NCBI GenBank assembly: GCA_945911015.1
Contig: CAMDZW010000009.1
Coordinates: 1-64,000, forward strand
Direction: 5' to 3'
Length of the DNA stretch: 64,000 nucleotides
Source of the DNA: an uncultured Propionibacteriaceae bacterium
Lineage (GTDB): Bacteria; Actinomycetota; Actinomycetes; Propionibacteriales; Propionibacteriaceae
Below, piece after piece: positions 34,764 through 43,201 of this stretch (position 1 is its first letter; each line of letters starts with the position of its first letter). The notes under the pieces were generated by a model. That model made no database searches. It had not been told where the DNA came from and was given only the letters and a program-made list of their open reading frames with translations. The position numbers and the translations under genes are program-made.

Positions 34764-36472
34764 CGCAGGTCCCTGGCATCGAGTGCGGGGTCGTCCCCGG
34801 CCTGTCGGGTTGGGTCATAGGCGTTGATCGGTTGGTCGGCACCGACCAGGGCGGACCGTGCGGTGCCGTCGCCAGAGCCGGTCATGGGGGAGTCGGTTCC
34901 GTGGGGATCGATCCGGCGCTCGGCCATCCGCTCAGCATTGGACTTGTTGCTCAGTGGGATGTTCGGCAGGAAGGCGATCGCGATGATGGTGAGCACGGCG
35001 ACCGGAGTGACCGCGAGGAAGACATTGCCGATCGCGTGACCGTAGGCGGACTCGACGACCAGACGCAGCGCTTCCGGCAGGTCGGCCAGCTTCGGGATGG
35101 TGCCGTTCTGCAGGGCTTCGGCCCCGGCCAGCGCGGACGGATCCTTGGCGGCCAGCTCCTTGATCCCATCGCTCATGTAGTCCATGACCTGCTTGCCGAG
35201 GAGAGTGCCCATCACCGACATGCCGGCGCTACCTCCGATCGTACGGAAGAAGGTCACTGCCGAGCTGGCGACGCCGATCTGATGTGGATCGACGGTGTTC
35301 TGCACCACCAGGACAAGGTTCTGCATGGTCATGCCGACACCACAGCCGAGGATGAACATCGAAACCCCGACGTAGACGTACGAAGTGTCGTAGCGCAGCT
35401 GCCCGAGCATGATCAGACCGGCTAGCAGGGCAAACGAACCGACCACCATGTAACGCTTCCACGGTCCGAACCGGGTGATCAGCTGACCGACCACGGTCGA
35501 CGCACCGAGCAGACCGAGCATCATCGGCAGCGTCAACAGGCTGGACTCGATGACCGTACGACCACGGGCCAGCTGCATGTACTGGCCGAGGTAGACCGCG
35601 GTGGCGAACATGGCGATGCCGACGCTGATCGAGGCGAGCACCGACATGGTGAAGGTGCGGTTCTTGAACAGGGTCAGCGGGATCATCGGCTCCTTGGCCC
35701 TGAGCTCCACGATGACCGCGATCACCAGCAGGATGACGCCGCCACCGGCCATCAGCAGGGTCTGCCACGACGCCCAGTCGAACTCGGTGCCGGCCAGGGT
35801 GACCCAGATCAGGATCAGTGAGAAGCCGGCGGAGATGAAGACCGCTCCGGCGTAGTCGATGGTGATCTTGTGACGTTCGGTGTGGAGGTGCAGGGTGAAC
35901 TGCATCAGGATGATCGCGGCGATCGCCAGCGGGACACCGACGTAGAAGTTCCAACGCCAGCCGATGGTGTCGGTCAGGGTGCCGCCCAGCAGGGGGCCGC
36001 CAACGGTGGCGACCGCCATGATGGCACCCAGGATGCCCATGTACTTGCCGCGCTCACGCGGGCTGACGATCTCGGCCAGCACGATCTGGTTCAGAGCGCC
36101 CAGACCACCGGCGCCGATGCCCTGCAACACGCGGCAGGCGATCAGCCAGGTGGCGCTGTGCGACATGCCGGCCAGGATCGAGCCCGACGCGAAGACGACC
36201 AGCGCAATCTGGATCAGTGCCTTCTTGCTGGTCAGGTCAGCGAGTTTGCCCCAGATCGGCGTGCCGATGGCCGAAGCCAACGACGTGGCCACAACGACCC
36301 AGGTGTAACTGGCCTGGGTGCCGCCGATGTCGGCGATGATGATCGGCATCGAGGTGCCGACGACGTTCATCGAGATCATGGAGACGAACATGCTGAGGAA
36401 GAGCCCGGCCAGGGCCAGGTTCTTCGCTCGTCCGGTCAACAGACCAGACGACAGTGCAGCGGTGGAGGGCAT
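34760..36472 (-). CDS. MFS multidrug efflux transporter, DHA2 (14-helix) family
   Basis: A 570-residue inner-membrane proton antiporter of the EmrB/QacA group. Motif A is GKLADLTSKKALIQ after helix 2, motif C-like GAIMAVATVGGPLLGG lies in helix 5, and RVLQGIGAGGLGALNQ in helix 4. The C-terminal ~60 residues are a hydrophilic tail. It is first in an operon with marR, so export of a toxic compound under MarR control is the likely role; the substrate is unknown. GAAGGACC precedes the ATG, a leadered start. Confidence 0.9.
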   Translation of the reverse strand: MPSTAALSSGLLTGRAKNLALAGLFLSMFVSMISMNVVGTSMPIIIADIGGTQASYTWVVVATSLASAIGTPIWGKLADLTSKKALIQIALVVFASGSILAGMSHSATWLIACRVLQGIGAGGLGALNQIVLAEIVSPRERGKYMGILGAIMAVATVGGPLLGGTLTDTIGWRWNFYVGVPLAIAAIILMQFTLHLHTERHKITIDYAGAVFISAGFSLILIWVTLAGTEFDWASWQTLLMAGGGVILLVIAVIVELRAKEPMIPLTLFKNRTFTMSVLASISVGIAMFATAVYLGQYMQLARGRTVIESSLLTLPMMLGLLGASTVVGQLITRFGPWKRYMVVGSFALLAGLIMLGQLRYDTSYVYVGVSMFILGCGVGMTMQNLVLVVQNTVDPHQIGVASSAVTFFRTIGGSAGMSVMGTLLGKQVMDYMSDGIKELAAKDPSALAGAEALQNGTIPKLADLPEALRLVVESAYGHAIGNVFLAVTPVAVLTIIAIAFLPNIPLSNKSNAERMAERRIDPHGTDSPMTGSGDGTARSALVGADQPINAYDPTRQAGDDPALDARDLR

Positions 36473-36531
36473 GCAGTGATGGTCCTTCGCAAGGGAGTGG
36501 GAGTCCGGGGTCGCAGGGGGCCCAACAGATC

Positions 36532-36575
36532 GTTGACGTTGCTCAACTATATATGTTGTTGACGAAAATCAACAA
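36532..36575. promoter_or_regulatory. Twin MarR operators GTTGA-N6-TCAAC upstream of the MFS/marR operon
   Basis: Two inverted repeats of the same form: GTTGA-CGTTGC-TCAAC (36532-36547) and TTGTTGA-CGAAAA-TCAACAA (36556-36575). Their centres are 26 bases apart, and the AT-rich TATATA stretch between them can serve as the -10 region on the minus strand. The second site runs over the stop codon of nanE. Confidence 0.75.
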
Positions 36576-37252
36576 TCGCCGTTGCTGGCGTCCCGCAGCA
36601 GGGCCTGGGTGATCCGCTCCGGATGGGTGACCGCTGACCCGACACACACGGCGAAGGCACCGGCCCTGCGGGCAGCACGAAGGTGTTCGGGCCTGGCGTA
36701 GCGGCCCTCGGCAATCACCGGGACCTCCACCTGGGCACAGATCTCGGCCAGCACTGCCAGATCGGGGCCGTCGGTCAGTGGCCGCTCATCGGTGTAGCCG
36801 GCCAGTGTTGTGCCGAGCACATCGGCCCCGGCCTCCACGGCCGCGATCGCGTCGGCTGTCGACCCACAGTCGGCCATCACCACGATCTCGGGCCACGATC
36901 GACGCAGCCCGGTGATCGTCTCGGCCAGGGTGCGACCGTCGGGTCGGGTCCGTCGGGTGCCGTCGAGGGCCACGATCTCGCAGCCGGTCGCCGCGACCGC
37001 CAGAGCGTGGTCCAGTGTCGGGGTGATGAAGACGCCGTCGCTGCCGACCTTGACCAGCCCGATCAACCCAGTCTCGACCACATCCCGTACGGCGACCAGA
37101 TCAGTAATGCCCTCGGCGCGGATCGCACAGGCGCCGCCCCGGACCGCGGACTGGGCCACGGCCGCCATGATCTCGGGGCGATTCATCGGCTCGTCGCCGT
37201 AGGCCTGACACGAGACGATCAAGCCATCGGCCAACTGGTCGAGCACAGACAT
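36569..37252 (-). CDS. nanE: N-acetylmannosamine-6-phosphate 2-epimerase
   Basis: A 227-residue TIM-barrel enzyme converting ManNAc-6-P to GlcNAc-6-P in sialic acid or ManNAc use. Seen: LIVSCQAYGDEPMNRPE, GACAIRAEGI, IGLVKVG, IVALDGTRRTRP, VMADCGSTADA, LGTTLAGYTDE and VIAEGRYARPEHLRAA, the conserved order of the NanE family with the catalytic Lys and Glu present. It is divergent from a BadF-type kinase with a 23-base gap holding both promoters. No NanA lyase is in the window; the product could enter the NagA pathway at 5.3 kb. Confidence 0.9.
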   Translation of the reverse strand: MSVLDQLADGLIVSCQAYGDEPMNRPEIMAAVAQSAVRGGACAIRAEGITDLVAVRDVVETGLIGLVKVGSDGVFITPTLDHALAVAATGCEIVALDGTRRTRPDGRTLAETITGLRRSWPEIVVMADCGSTADAIAAVEAGADVLGTTLAGYTDERPLTDGPDLAVLAEICAQVEVPVIAEGRYARPEHLRAARRAGAFAVCVGSAVTHPERITQALLRDASNGDC

Positions 37253-37275
37253 GATGGGTACGTTACCGTGGCGCC
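37253..37275. promoter_or_regulatory. Overlapping divergent leaderless promoters for nanE and the BadF kinase
   Basis: On the plus strand TACCGT (37264-37269) lies 6 bases before the kinase ATG; on the minus strand TAACGT (37260-37265) lies 7 bases before the nanE ATG. The two -10 hexamers overlap by two bases, so only one polymerase can occupy the gap at a time. Confidence 0.6.
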
Positions 37276-38142
37276 ATGACGATCCTGGCGATGGATGTGG
37301 GTCAGAGCTCCACCCGCCTCCGATCCGGCGACATGCCTGGTCCCGACCTTCCGGCCCTGCGCGGCAATGCCCTGATCGCCGACCAACTCATCGAGCTCAC
37401 CCGGGCCGGGATCGCCGCTTTCCCTGCCACCACACAGATCTGCATCGGTGCCACCGGCGCCGAGGACCCGACACTGGCCGCCCGGATCCACCATGCCGTG
37501 GGTGTGGCGACACGGGTTGCCCATGACTCGGTCACCAGCCACCTCGGTGCGCTCGGCGGCCGTCTCGGAGTGGTGATCGCGGCCGGCACCGGCGCGGTCG
37601 CGCTCGCGGTCGGCCGCAGCGTCGCCAGGGTCGACGGATGGGGGTCGCTGGTCGGCGATGCCGGCTCCGGGCACTGGATCGGGCGGGCCGGCATCGAGGC
37701 CGTGCTGCGCGCCCAGGACGGGCGGGGGAGTGCCACCGCCCTCACCGACAAGGTTGCCGAGCGCTTCGGTGGGCTCGACCGGCTCGGGCTACGGCTCCAA
37801 CTCGACCCCGACCACGTACGGGCCGTTGCTGCGGTCGCCGAAGATGTCGCCGAACTGGCCGAGACCGACCAGGTCGCCGCGGCGATCACCGATGCCGCCG
37901 CAGCCGAGCTCGCCCACACCGCCACCATTGCCGCTGCCCGAGTCGGACTGACCGGCCACGATGTCGCGCCAGTGGGCAATGTCTTCGCCAGCCCCGTCCT
38001 GGCCGCACGCTTCGAATCCGCGCTCACCCTGGGGACGACAGTCGTCAGTCCGGCCGGGGACAGCCTGGCCGGGGCCGCCGCGCTCGCCGACCTTGGCGAA
38101 CACCATCCGTTGCGCAGTGAGGTGTGGGTCGCACCCCTGTGA
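37276..38142 (+). CDS. BadF/BadG-type ATPase, probable N-acetylhexosamine kinase
   Basis: A 288-residue ASKHA-fold protein: LAMDVGQSSTRLR (phosphate loop 1), CIGATGAEDP, GRLGVVIAAGTGAVALAVG (phosphate 2), WGSLVGDAGSGHWIGRAGI and a C-terminal adenosine region. The GDAGSGHWIG motif is typical of GlcNAc-kinase-like members rather than benzoyl-CoA reductase activators. Paired divergently with nanE it probably phosphorylates ManNAc or GlcNAc. It may be regulated together with nanE through the shared 23-base promoter gap. Confidence 0.78.
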   Translation: MTILAMDVGQSSTRLRSGDMPGPDLPALRGNALIADQLIELTRAGIAAFPATTQICIGATGAEDPTLAARIHHAVGVATRVAHDSVTSHLGALGGRLGVVIAAGTGAVALAVGRSVARVDGWGSLVGDAGSGHWIGRAGIEAVLRAQDGRGSATALTDKVAERFGGLDRLGLRLQLDPDHVRAVAAVAEDVAELAETDQVAAAITDAAAAELAHTATIAAARVGLTGHDVAPVGNVFASPVLAARFESALTLGTTVVSPAGDSLAGAAALADLGEHHPLRSEVWVAPL

Positions 38143-38230
38143 CCAGCCGCTGGTTGTGATCGGTAGGCCGCCGCGATCCGACACAGTGCTGACAGGTGCA
38201 CACCGCACCTGCCACTGGAAAGGATCTGTC

Positions 38231-38689
38231 ATGGGACTGTTCGACCGCGCCAAGAATGCCTTCGGAGCCGGAGCGAGCGACCTCGCTGCACAGGCACAGG
38301 CCGCCCAGCAACTGATGGGGGAGGAGATGCGCAAAGCCGGTTACACCGACGGCAGCATGCCGACCATGGCCGGTGCCGGAGCGCTCCAGGCACAGGCACA
38401 GGCCGACCACGACGTGCTCAACGCCTACGGCCAGGAGATCAACCGCATCTTCCAGATCGGCGAGATCGGCAGCGGCGTGCTGCGCTCGGTGGTCGACACC
38501 GGGGAACGCACCGCCGGGCAGGCCTGGTATCAACTCGAGGTCGAGGTTTCCCTGCCTGGCAAGGAAACCTACACGGTCAGCAAGCGCGAGATGGTGCCGG
38601 AGATGTCGCTGGCGCTGTATGCCGTCGGCAGCACCCACGAGGTGCGCGTGGACCCGGCTGATCCCACCAAGATCGCGATCACGAGCTGA
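38231..38689 (+). CDS. Small conserved protein, MGLF paralogue A
   Basis: A 152-residue soluble protein I cannot name. The first ~60 residues are Ala/Gln-rich and helical; the last ~80 (GEIGSGVLRSVVDTGERTAG to VRVDPADPTKIAI) form a small beta-rich domain found in many actinobacterial proteins of unknown role, with the pattern G-x-G-x-V-L-x6-T-G and V-R-V-D-P-x-D-P. The next gene encodes a protein with the same two-part layout, two bases downstream. AAGGATC precedes the ATG. Confidence 0.7.
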   Translation: MGLFDRAKNAFGAGASDLAAQAQAAQQLMGEEMRKAGYTDGSMPTMAGAGALQAQAQADHDVLNAYGQEINRIFQIGEIGSGVLRSVVDTGERTAGQAWYQLEVEVSLPGKETYTVSKREMVPEMSLALYAVGSTHEVRVDPADPTKIAITS

Positions 38690-38691
38690 CC

Positions 38692-39117
38692 ATGGGCCTG
38701 TTCAGCGACATCTGGCGGCTGATGAGGGCCGCGGACCGGGCCGACCGCGAGGAGGAGGACGACGGGGAGGAGATGATGCGCGACGCCGCCGAGTGGGCCC
38801 AGATGTATGCCGCCGGGCTGGGGCAGCCGCTCGGGACCCACGGCGCGATGACGGCAAATCCGTACGCGAATCTCGCCTTCATGAACAGTGCGATCCCCGC
38901 AGCAGGGATCGTGCTGGACCTGTGGGAGACCGAGCAGCGCTTGGACAATGTGCCGATCTACCAGGTGGCACTGGAGATCCGCCGCGACGACTGCCCGCCG
39001 TACCAGACCTTCTACCAGACCGTGATTGCTGCCGCAGCACTGCCGAACTGGCAGCCCGGGAAGGCGCTGACCTTCCGCGTCTCCCCGGACGACCCTCATT
39101 CACTCATGTTGGGTTGA
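38692..39117 (+). CDS. Small conserved protein, MGLF paralogue B
   Basis: A 141-residue soluble protein of unknown function that starts MGLFSDIWRLMRAADRADRE, has an acidic helical N-terminus and ends with the same beta domain as its neighbour (AAGIVLDLWETEQRL to FRVSPDDPHSLML). The two genes are two bases apart and look like a diverged duplication; a heteromer is possible. They converge on the binding-protein gene. Confidence 0.65.
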   Translation: MGLFSDIWRLMRAADRADREEEDDGEEMMRDAAEWAQMYAAGLGQPLGTHGAMTANPYANLAFMNSAIPAAGIVLDLWETEQRLDNVPIYQVALEIRRDDCPPYQTFYQTVIAAAALPNWQPGKALTFRVSPDDPHSLMLG

Positions 39118-39134
39118 TCAGTTGGTGGGCCTGA

Positions 39135-40421
39135 TCAGTCGGTCGCGTCGTCGACTTCCTTCAGCATGGCATCGGCGGCCTCGGCCGGAGTGCGCTGCTT
39201 GAACAGGACCTCGCCGAGGTAGCGTTTGATGATCTGCTGCGCCGCACCCGCTCCGGGCGGAGGAGGCGGCGGGCTCGGCTTGATCTCGGTCCGCAACTGG
39301 TCGAGGTAGTCGATCACGGTCTGGTCATGCTCGCCCAGGTCCGACTTGATCGCGGCCAGGGTGTCGGGGTTCACCGGGACACCGCGGTCGACCAGCATGA
39401 AGCTCGCGGCATCGGTGTCGTTGGCCAGGTAGTTGACCAGGGTCGAGGCCTCCTCGATCTGCTTCGACCGGGCGTTGATCGACCAGAACATGCTCGACTT
39501 CAAGAACATGCCGTTCTCGGTGACCTGGCCGTTCTGGGATGGCACCCGCAACATCACCACATCATTCTCGGTCAGCGTGTGCACCGTGGCGAAGTGGTTG
39601 GTCCACCACCAGCTGAGCGCAGTCTGCTTCACGGCGAACGGCAGCTGCTCGGTGTTGGCGGTCAAGGCCTCCTGGTACTGCGCCGCACTCAGGCCAGCGC
39701 CGCTGTCGGAGATCTCGAGGATGTGCTCGAACCAGGTCGCGGTGGTCTGCGGGGTGCAGGCCAGCGACCCGTCCTCGGCAAAGAGCATCTCGCCGAACTG
39801 GCGCAGCCACACCTGCAGATCCGCATCCTGTCCGGTGCCGTAGTCGGTGCCCAGAATGTCTCCACCGGACTTCTCGGTGATCTCCTTGGCCAGCGCCAGA
39901 TAGTCGTCCCAGGTCCAGGTGGTGTCGTCGGGCAGGTCGATGCCCAGATCGTCGAACATCGTCTTGTTCGCCATCACCTGGTAGGCGTTCTGGCCGGTCG
40001 GCAAGGCATAGAGGGTGCCCTCGACGGTGCCGGTGCCCAGTGCGTCCTCGGGGAACTTCGACAGATCCAGACCCGGCGCCTCCCGCAGATCGAGCAAGGC
40101 CCCACGCTTGCCGTACTCGGCCACATAACGTTCTTCATTGGCGAAGGCATCGGGCGCATCGGAGCCGGCAAACTGGGTCGCCAATCGGGTCCAGTAGTCG
40201 GTGAAGTCTCCGGTCTCGGTCTCCACGTCGATCGGGAACTTGCTGCTGAAGTCCTTCAACATCGCGTGGGTGGCCTCATGCCTGGGGGCTGAGCCCCACC
40301 AGCTGAAGCGAATCTTGGACCGGCCGTCCTCGCCGGGGCCGTCGTCGGACTTGCAGCCACTCAGCAGGCTGCCGCCCAGGGTTGCCCCGGCCGCCAGCCC
40401 CATCAGGGTCCTTCTTTTCAT
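39135..40421 (-). CDS. Sugar-type ABC transporter substrate-binding lipoprotein
   Basis: A 428-residue family 1 binding protein. The N-terminus MKRRTLMGLAAGATLGGSLL, then SGC, combines a twin-arginine-like pair with a lipobox. The body has FSWWGSAPRHEATHAML, FANEERYVAEYGKRGALLDL and WTWDDYLALAKEI, as in extracellular sugar-binding proteins. A polyproline stretch (PSPPPPPPG) near the C-terminus is unusual. No permease genes lie nearby, so it is an orphan component. It is divergent from the tartrate dehydratase gene around a GntR-like palindrome and may bind a sugar acid. Confidence 0.85.
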   Translation of the reverse strand: MKRRTLMGLAAGATLGGSLLSGCKSDDGPGEDGRSKIRFSWWGSAPRHEATHAMLKDFSSKFPIDVETETGDFTDYWTRLATQFAGSDAPDAFANEERYVAEYGKRGALLDLREAPGLDLSKFPEDALGTGTVEGTLYALPTGQNAYQVMANKTMFDDLGIDLPDDTTWTWDDYLALAKEITEKSGGDILGTDYGTGQDADLQVWLRQFGEMLFAEDGSLACTPQTTATWFEHILEISDSGAGLSAAQYQEALTANTEQLPFAVKQTALSWWWTNHFATVHTLTENDVVMLRVPSQNGQVTENGMFLKSSMFWSINARSKQIEEASTLVNYLANDTDAASFMLVDRGVPVNPDTLAAIKSDLGEHDQTVIDYLDQLRTEIKPSPPPPPPGAGAAQQIIKRYLGEVLFKQRTPAEAADAMLKEVDDATD

Positions 40422-40457
40422 GTGTCTGACACCTCCACGTGCCTGTGGGTTGATATG

Positions 40458-40467
40458 TCTTATAAGA
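40458..40467. promoter_or_regulatory. GntR-like palindrome TCTTATAAGA between the binding-protein and dehydratase genes
   Basis: A perfect 10-base palindrome in the 80-base divergent gap, with partial matches outside it (TATGTCTTATAAGATACA). FCD-type GntR regulators of sugar-acid genes bind sites with this core. It could control both directions; the nearest GntR gene is at 41.9 kb. Confidence 0.55.
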
Positions 40468-40501
40468 TACAGGACAACAGTCTCTCACGAAAGGGTCGCC
40501 C

Positions 40502-41665
40502 ATGCCTCGTATCACCGCCATCCATGAACGTACGGTTCCGATCAGCTCGGACATCGGGAACGCCTACATCAACTTCTCCTCCATGACCCTGACCGTCGTG
40601 GCCGTGGTGACCGATGTGATCCGTGAGGGCAAGCCAGTGATCGGCTACGGCTTCAACTCCAACGGACGCTATGGCCCCGGCTGGCTGGTCCGTGACCGAC
40701 TCGTACCGCGCCTGGTCAATGCCACCGCCGCCGACCTCAGCACCGACGACGGCACCAACCTCGACCCGACAAAGGTCTGGGACACGATGATGAGCAATGA
40801 GAAGCCCGGCGGACACGGGGAACGAGCCGTCGCCGTCGGCTGTGTCGACATGGCGGTGTGGGATGCCACCGCCAAGATCGCCGGCAAGCCGCTCTTCCAG
40901 CTCCTCGCCGACCAGGAGGGACGAGTCGCTGACCCCTCGGTCTTCGTCTACGCCGCCGGCGGGTACTACCAGCCGGGCAAGGGAATCCCGGGCCTGCTCG
41001 ACGAGATGCGGTCCTATCTCGATCGCGGCTACTCGGTGGTCAAGATGAAGATCGCCGGCGCCCCATTGGCCGAGGACATCGAGCGGATCGAGGCCGTTCT
41101 CGACATCCTGGGTCCCGGCCAGCAGCTGGCCGTCGACGCCAACGGTCGCCTCAACCGTGACGAGGCCCTGGCCTACTCGGCCGCGCTCGCGCAGTACCCG
41201 TTGTTCTGGTACGAGGAGCCGGTCGACCCGCTGGACTACCAACTCCACGCCGAGGTCGCCGCCCACAGCACGCTGCCGATCGCGACCGGTGAGAACCTGA
41301 TGTCCTTCGCCGATGCCCGCAACCTGATCCGGCACGGCGGTCTGCAGCCCGAACGGGACTGGCTGCAGTTCGACTGCGCCCTGTCGTACGGGCTGGTCGA
41401 GTATCGCCGCACCCTGGAGATGTTGCGCGAGAACGGCTGGTCCTGGACCCGCTGCATCCCACACGGCGGCCACCAGCTGTCGCTCAACATTGCCGCCGGC
41501 CTCGGTCTGGGCGGCAACGAGTCCTACCCCGATCTCTTCCAGCCCTACGGCGGATTCCCCGACGGGGTCGAGGTCATCGACGGCCATGTCACCTTGCCGG
41601 AGCTGCCGGGCATCGGATTCGAGGCCAAGTCCGACCTCTGGGCGGTGCTGAAGGATCTCGCCTGA
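40502..41665 (+). CDS. D(-)-tartrate dehydratase (enolase superfamily)
   Basis: A 387-residue enolase-superfamily enzyme matching the D-tartrate dehydratase group over its full length. Seen: GYGFNSNGRYG near residue 45, NEKPGGHGERAVAVG, VFVYAAGGYY, catalytic KMK in SVVKMKIAGAP, metal ligands in AVDANGRLN, WYEEPVDPLDY and ATGENL, the His loop CIPHGGHQLSLNIAAGLG and GNESYPDLFQPYGGFPDG. It converts D-tartrate to oxaloacetate. CGAAAGGG precedes the ATG. The divergent binding lipoprotein may deliver the substrate, though such acids are more often taken up by other carrier types. Confidence 0.88.
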   Translation: MPRITAIHERTVPISSDIGNAYINFSSMTLTVVAVVTDVIREGKPVIGYGFNSNGRYGPGWLVRDRLVPRLVNATAADLSTDDGTNLDPTKVWDTMMSNEKPGGHGERAVAVGCVDMAVWDATAKIAGKPLFQLLADQEGRVADPSVFVYAAGGYYQPGKGIPGLLDEMRSYLDRGYSVVKMKIAGAPLAEDIERIEAVLDILGPGQQLAVDANGRLNRDEALAYSAALAQYPLFWYEEPVDPLDYQLHAEVAAHSTLPIATGENLMSFADARNLIRHGGLQPERDWLQFDCALSYGLVEYRRTLEMLRENGWSWTRCIPHGGHQLSLNIAAGLGLGGNESYPDLFQPYGGFPDGVEVIDGHVTLPELPGIGFEAKSDLWAVLKDLA

Positions 41666-41911
41666 GCAACGGGCCCGGGTTGGGGAGGGTCTGTAAACCG
41701 ACCGGTGTGCGGTGACCGGTTCCTTTGCAGGGTCAGACGTCGGCGTCTGGGGGGTGTCCCGAACCGTCGATCCCGATTTCTTGGTGGGACCCCGGTTGCC
41801 GCAGCAGCGCAGACGGTTGCAAATTGGATCGACGGTACACGGGCGGGCCCGAATCCAGCAGCACCGGGCCAGGGGGACCGGACAGGTTGCGCGGATGAGG
41901 CGTGGGACAGG

Positions 41912-42562
41912 TCAGGCGCCGGCGATCTCGGGCCAGGCTGCGCCGAGGGACTGCTCGATGTGGGCAGCCATCAGTGCCTCGGCGCGGTCCGGGTCGGAAT
42001 CCCGGACGGCTTCGGCGAGCAGGACGTGCTGTTCGTGGTCCTTCAGCCTCGACTCGCCGGCCGCCGAACTCCGCAGAGCGAAGTAGCGATAGCGATCCGC
42101 CTTGTCCCACAGGCGTTCGAGCAGCTCGACCATGATCGGCGAGTGGCTCGCCACATACAGCGACCGGTGGAACTGTCGGTGCGCGGCGATCGCCTCGCGT
42201 CCCGCTCCGGCAATCATCGGCTTCAGCCGGTGCAAGGTCTCATCGATCGCGGCGAGGTCGGTATCGGTCCGCTCGGTCGCGGCCATCCTGACCGCCAGCG
42301 GGTCGAGTCGAGTGCGGATCTCCACCAGCAGCGCAGCCTCGTCGGCCTCCAGCGGTGCGACCTGCAAGGTGTTGTGCATCTGTCCGACGATCAGGTTCTC
42401 GGCCTGCAGCCGACGCACCGCCTCTCGCAACGGGGAGACACTGATCCCGAGCTCAAGGGCGAGGCGGTCCTGATTGACCGCGGCCCCCGGCTCGAGATCG
42501 CCCGCGAGCACCATGGTCCGAAGCTGCTCATAGGCGAACTGGGCCTTCGTCATGGGAGTCAC
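41912..42562 (-). CDS. GntR-family regulator, FCD subfamily
   Basis: A 216-residue repressor: ELGISVSPLREAVRRLQAENL as winged helix, then an FCD helical domain with AHRQFHRSLYVASH, DHEQHVLLAEAVR and LMAAHIEQS supplying metal/effector ligands. It follows lutC by 24 bases on the same strand and probably controls lutABC in response to lactate. It is also the closest candidate for the palindrome at 40458. GAGG lies 8 bases before the GTG; an in-frame ATG at 42553 is the alternative. Confidence 0.85.
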   Translation of the reverse strand: MTPMTKAQFAYEQLRTMVLAGDLEPGAAVNQDRLALELGISVSPLREAVRRLQAENLIVGQMHNTLQVAPLEADEAALLVEIRTRLDPLAVRMAATERTDTDLAAIDETLHRLKPMIAGAGREAIAAHRQFHRSLYVASHSPIMVELLERLWDKADRYRYFALRSSAAGESRLKDHEQHVLLAEAVRDSDPDRAEALMAAHIEQSLGAAWPEIAGA

Positions 42563-42586
42563 GAGGTCATCCTCGCACCAAAGGCC

Positions 42587-43201
42587 TCATCGGACGACGA
42601 GAACGACCAGAGTTCTCGGGCCATGAACACCTTCCACCCGGTTGAGCTCGATGTCGCTGGTCGCGCTCGGCCCCGAGATCCAGGTCAATGGGCGGGTGGG
42701 ATTCAGCCTCCGTACCGCCTCGGGCACCGACCCGACGATGTCGTCGACCCGCACCACACAGACATGGAGATCGGGAACCAGGGTGATCAGCCGCCGCCCC
42801 TGCAGTTCACCGCCGTCGAGGATGATCGTCCCGGTCAACGCGATCGCCACCGCCGAGCCGGTCACCACCGCATCGATCCCCTCCAGATCAGCCGCGGTCA
42901 CCTCCTCGCTGTCGTGGACCAGCCGAGCATGGGTGGTCTTCAACCAGGCCCCGTCGAGGTCGGCCGGCACCACCAGCGAGTTGACCTTGTGGGCGCCGAG
43001 CACCTCACCGATCCGCAACGTCAGGTCGGCCTCGTCGATGACATGGACCTCGGCGCGGTAGTCATCGACCCGCTCCACGAACAACTCGACCAGATCCGGG
43101 TCACCGGCCAGGGTGGTGTCGTGGTTGCGGGTGACGACCGGCTCGCCGGCCTCGTGGATCGCTGACCGTACGGCGGCCAGGACCCGTTCACGGCTGTCCA
43201 T
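42587..43201 (-). CDS. lutC: LUD-domain lactate utilization protein C
   Basis: A 204-residue LUD-domain protein, third member of the L-lactate oxidation complex. Seen: LGAHKVNSLVVPADL, GIDAVVTGSAVAIALTGTII and the signature LVPDLHVCVVRVDDIVGSVPEA in two parts. LutC has no iron-sulfur motif; its exact role is unsettled. The ATG at 43201 overlaps the end of lutB by 14 bases, so the genes are co-translated. Confidence 0.88.
   Translation of the reverse strand: MDSRERVLAAVRSAIHEAGEPVVTRNHDTTLAGDPDLVELFVERVDDYRAEVHVIDEADLTLRIGEVLGAHKVNSLVVPADLDGAWLKTTHARLVHDSEEVTAADLEGIDAVVTGSAVAIALTGTIILDGGELQGRRLITLVPDLHVCVVRVDDIVGSVPEAVRRLNPTRPLTWISGPSATSDIELNRVEGVHGPRTLVVLVVR

Noticed and set aside
41705-43165. 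486-residue plus-strand frame over the GntR and lutC genes
   Set aside because: No recognisable sequence; both minus-strand genes have clear family motifs. The gap 41666-41911 itself shows no gene.
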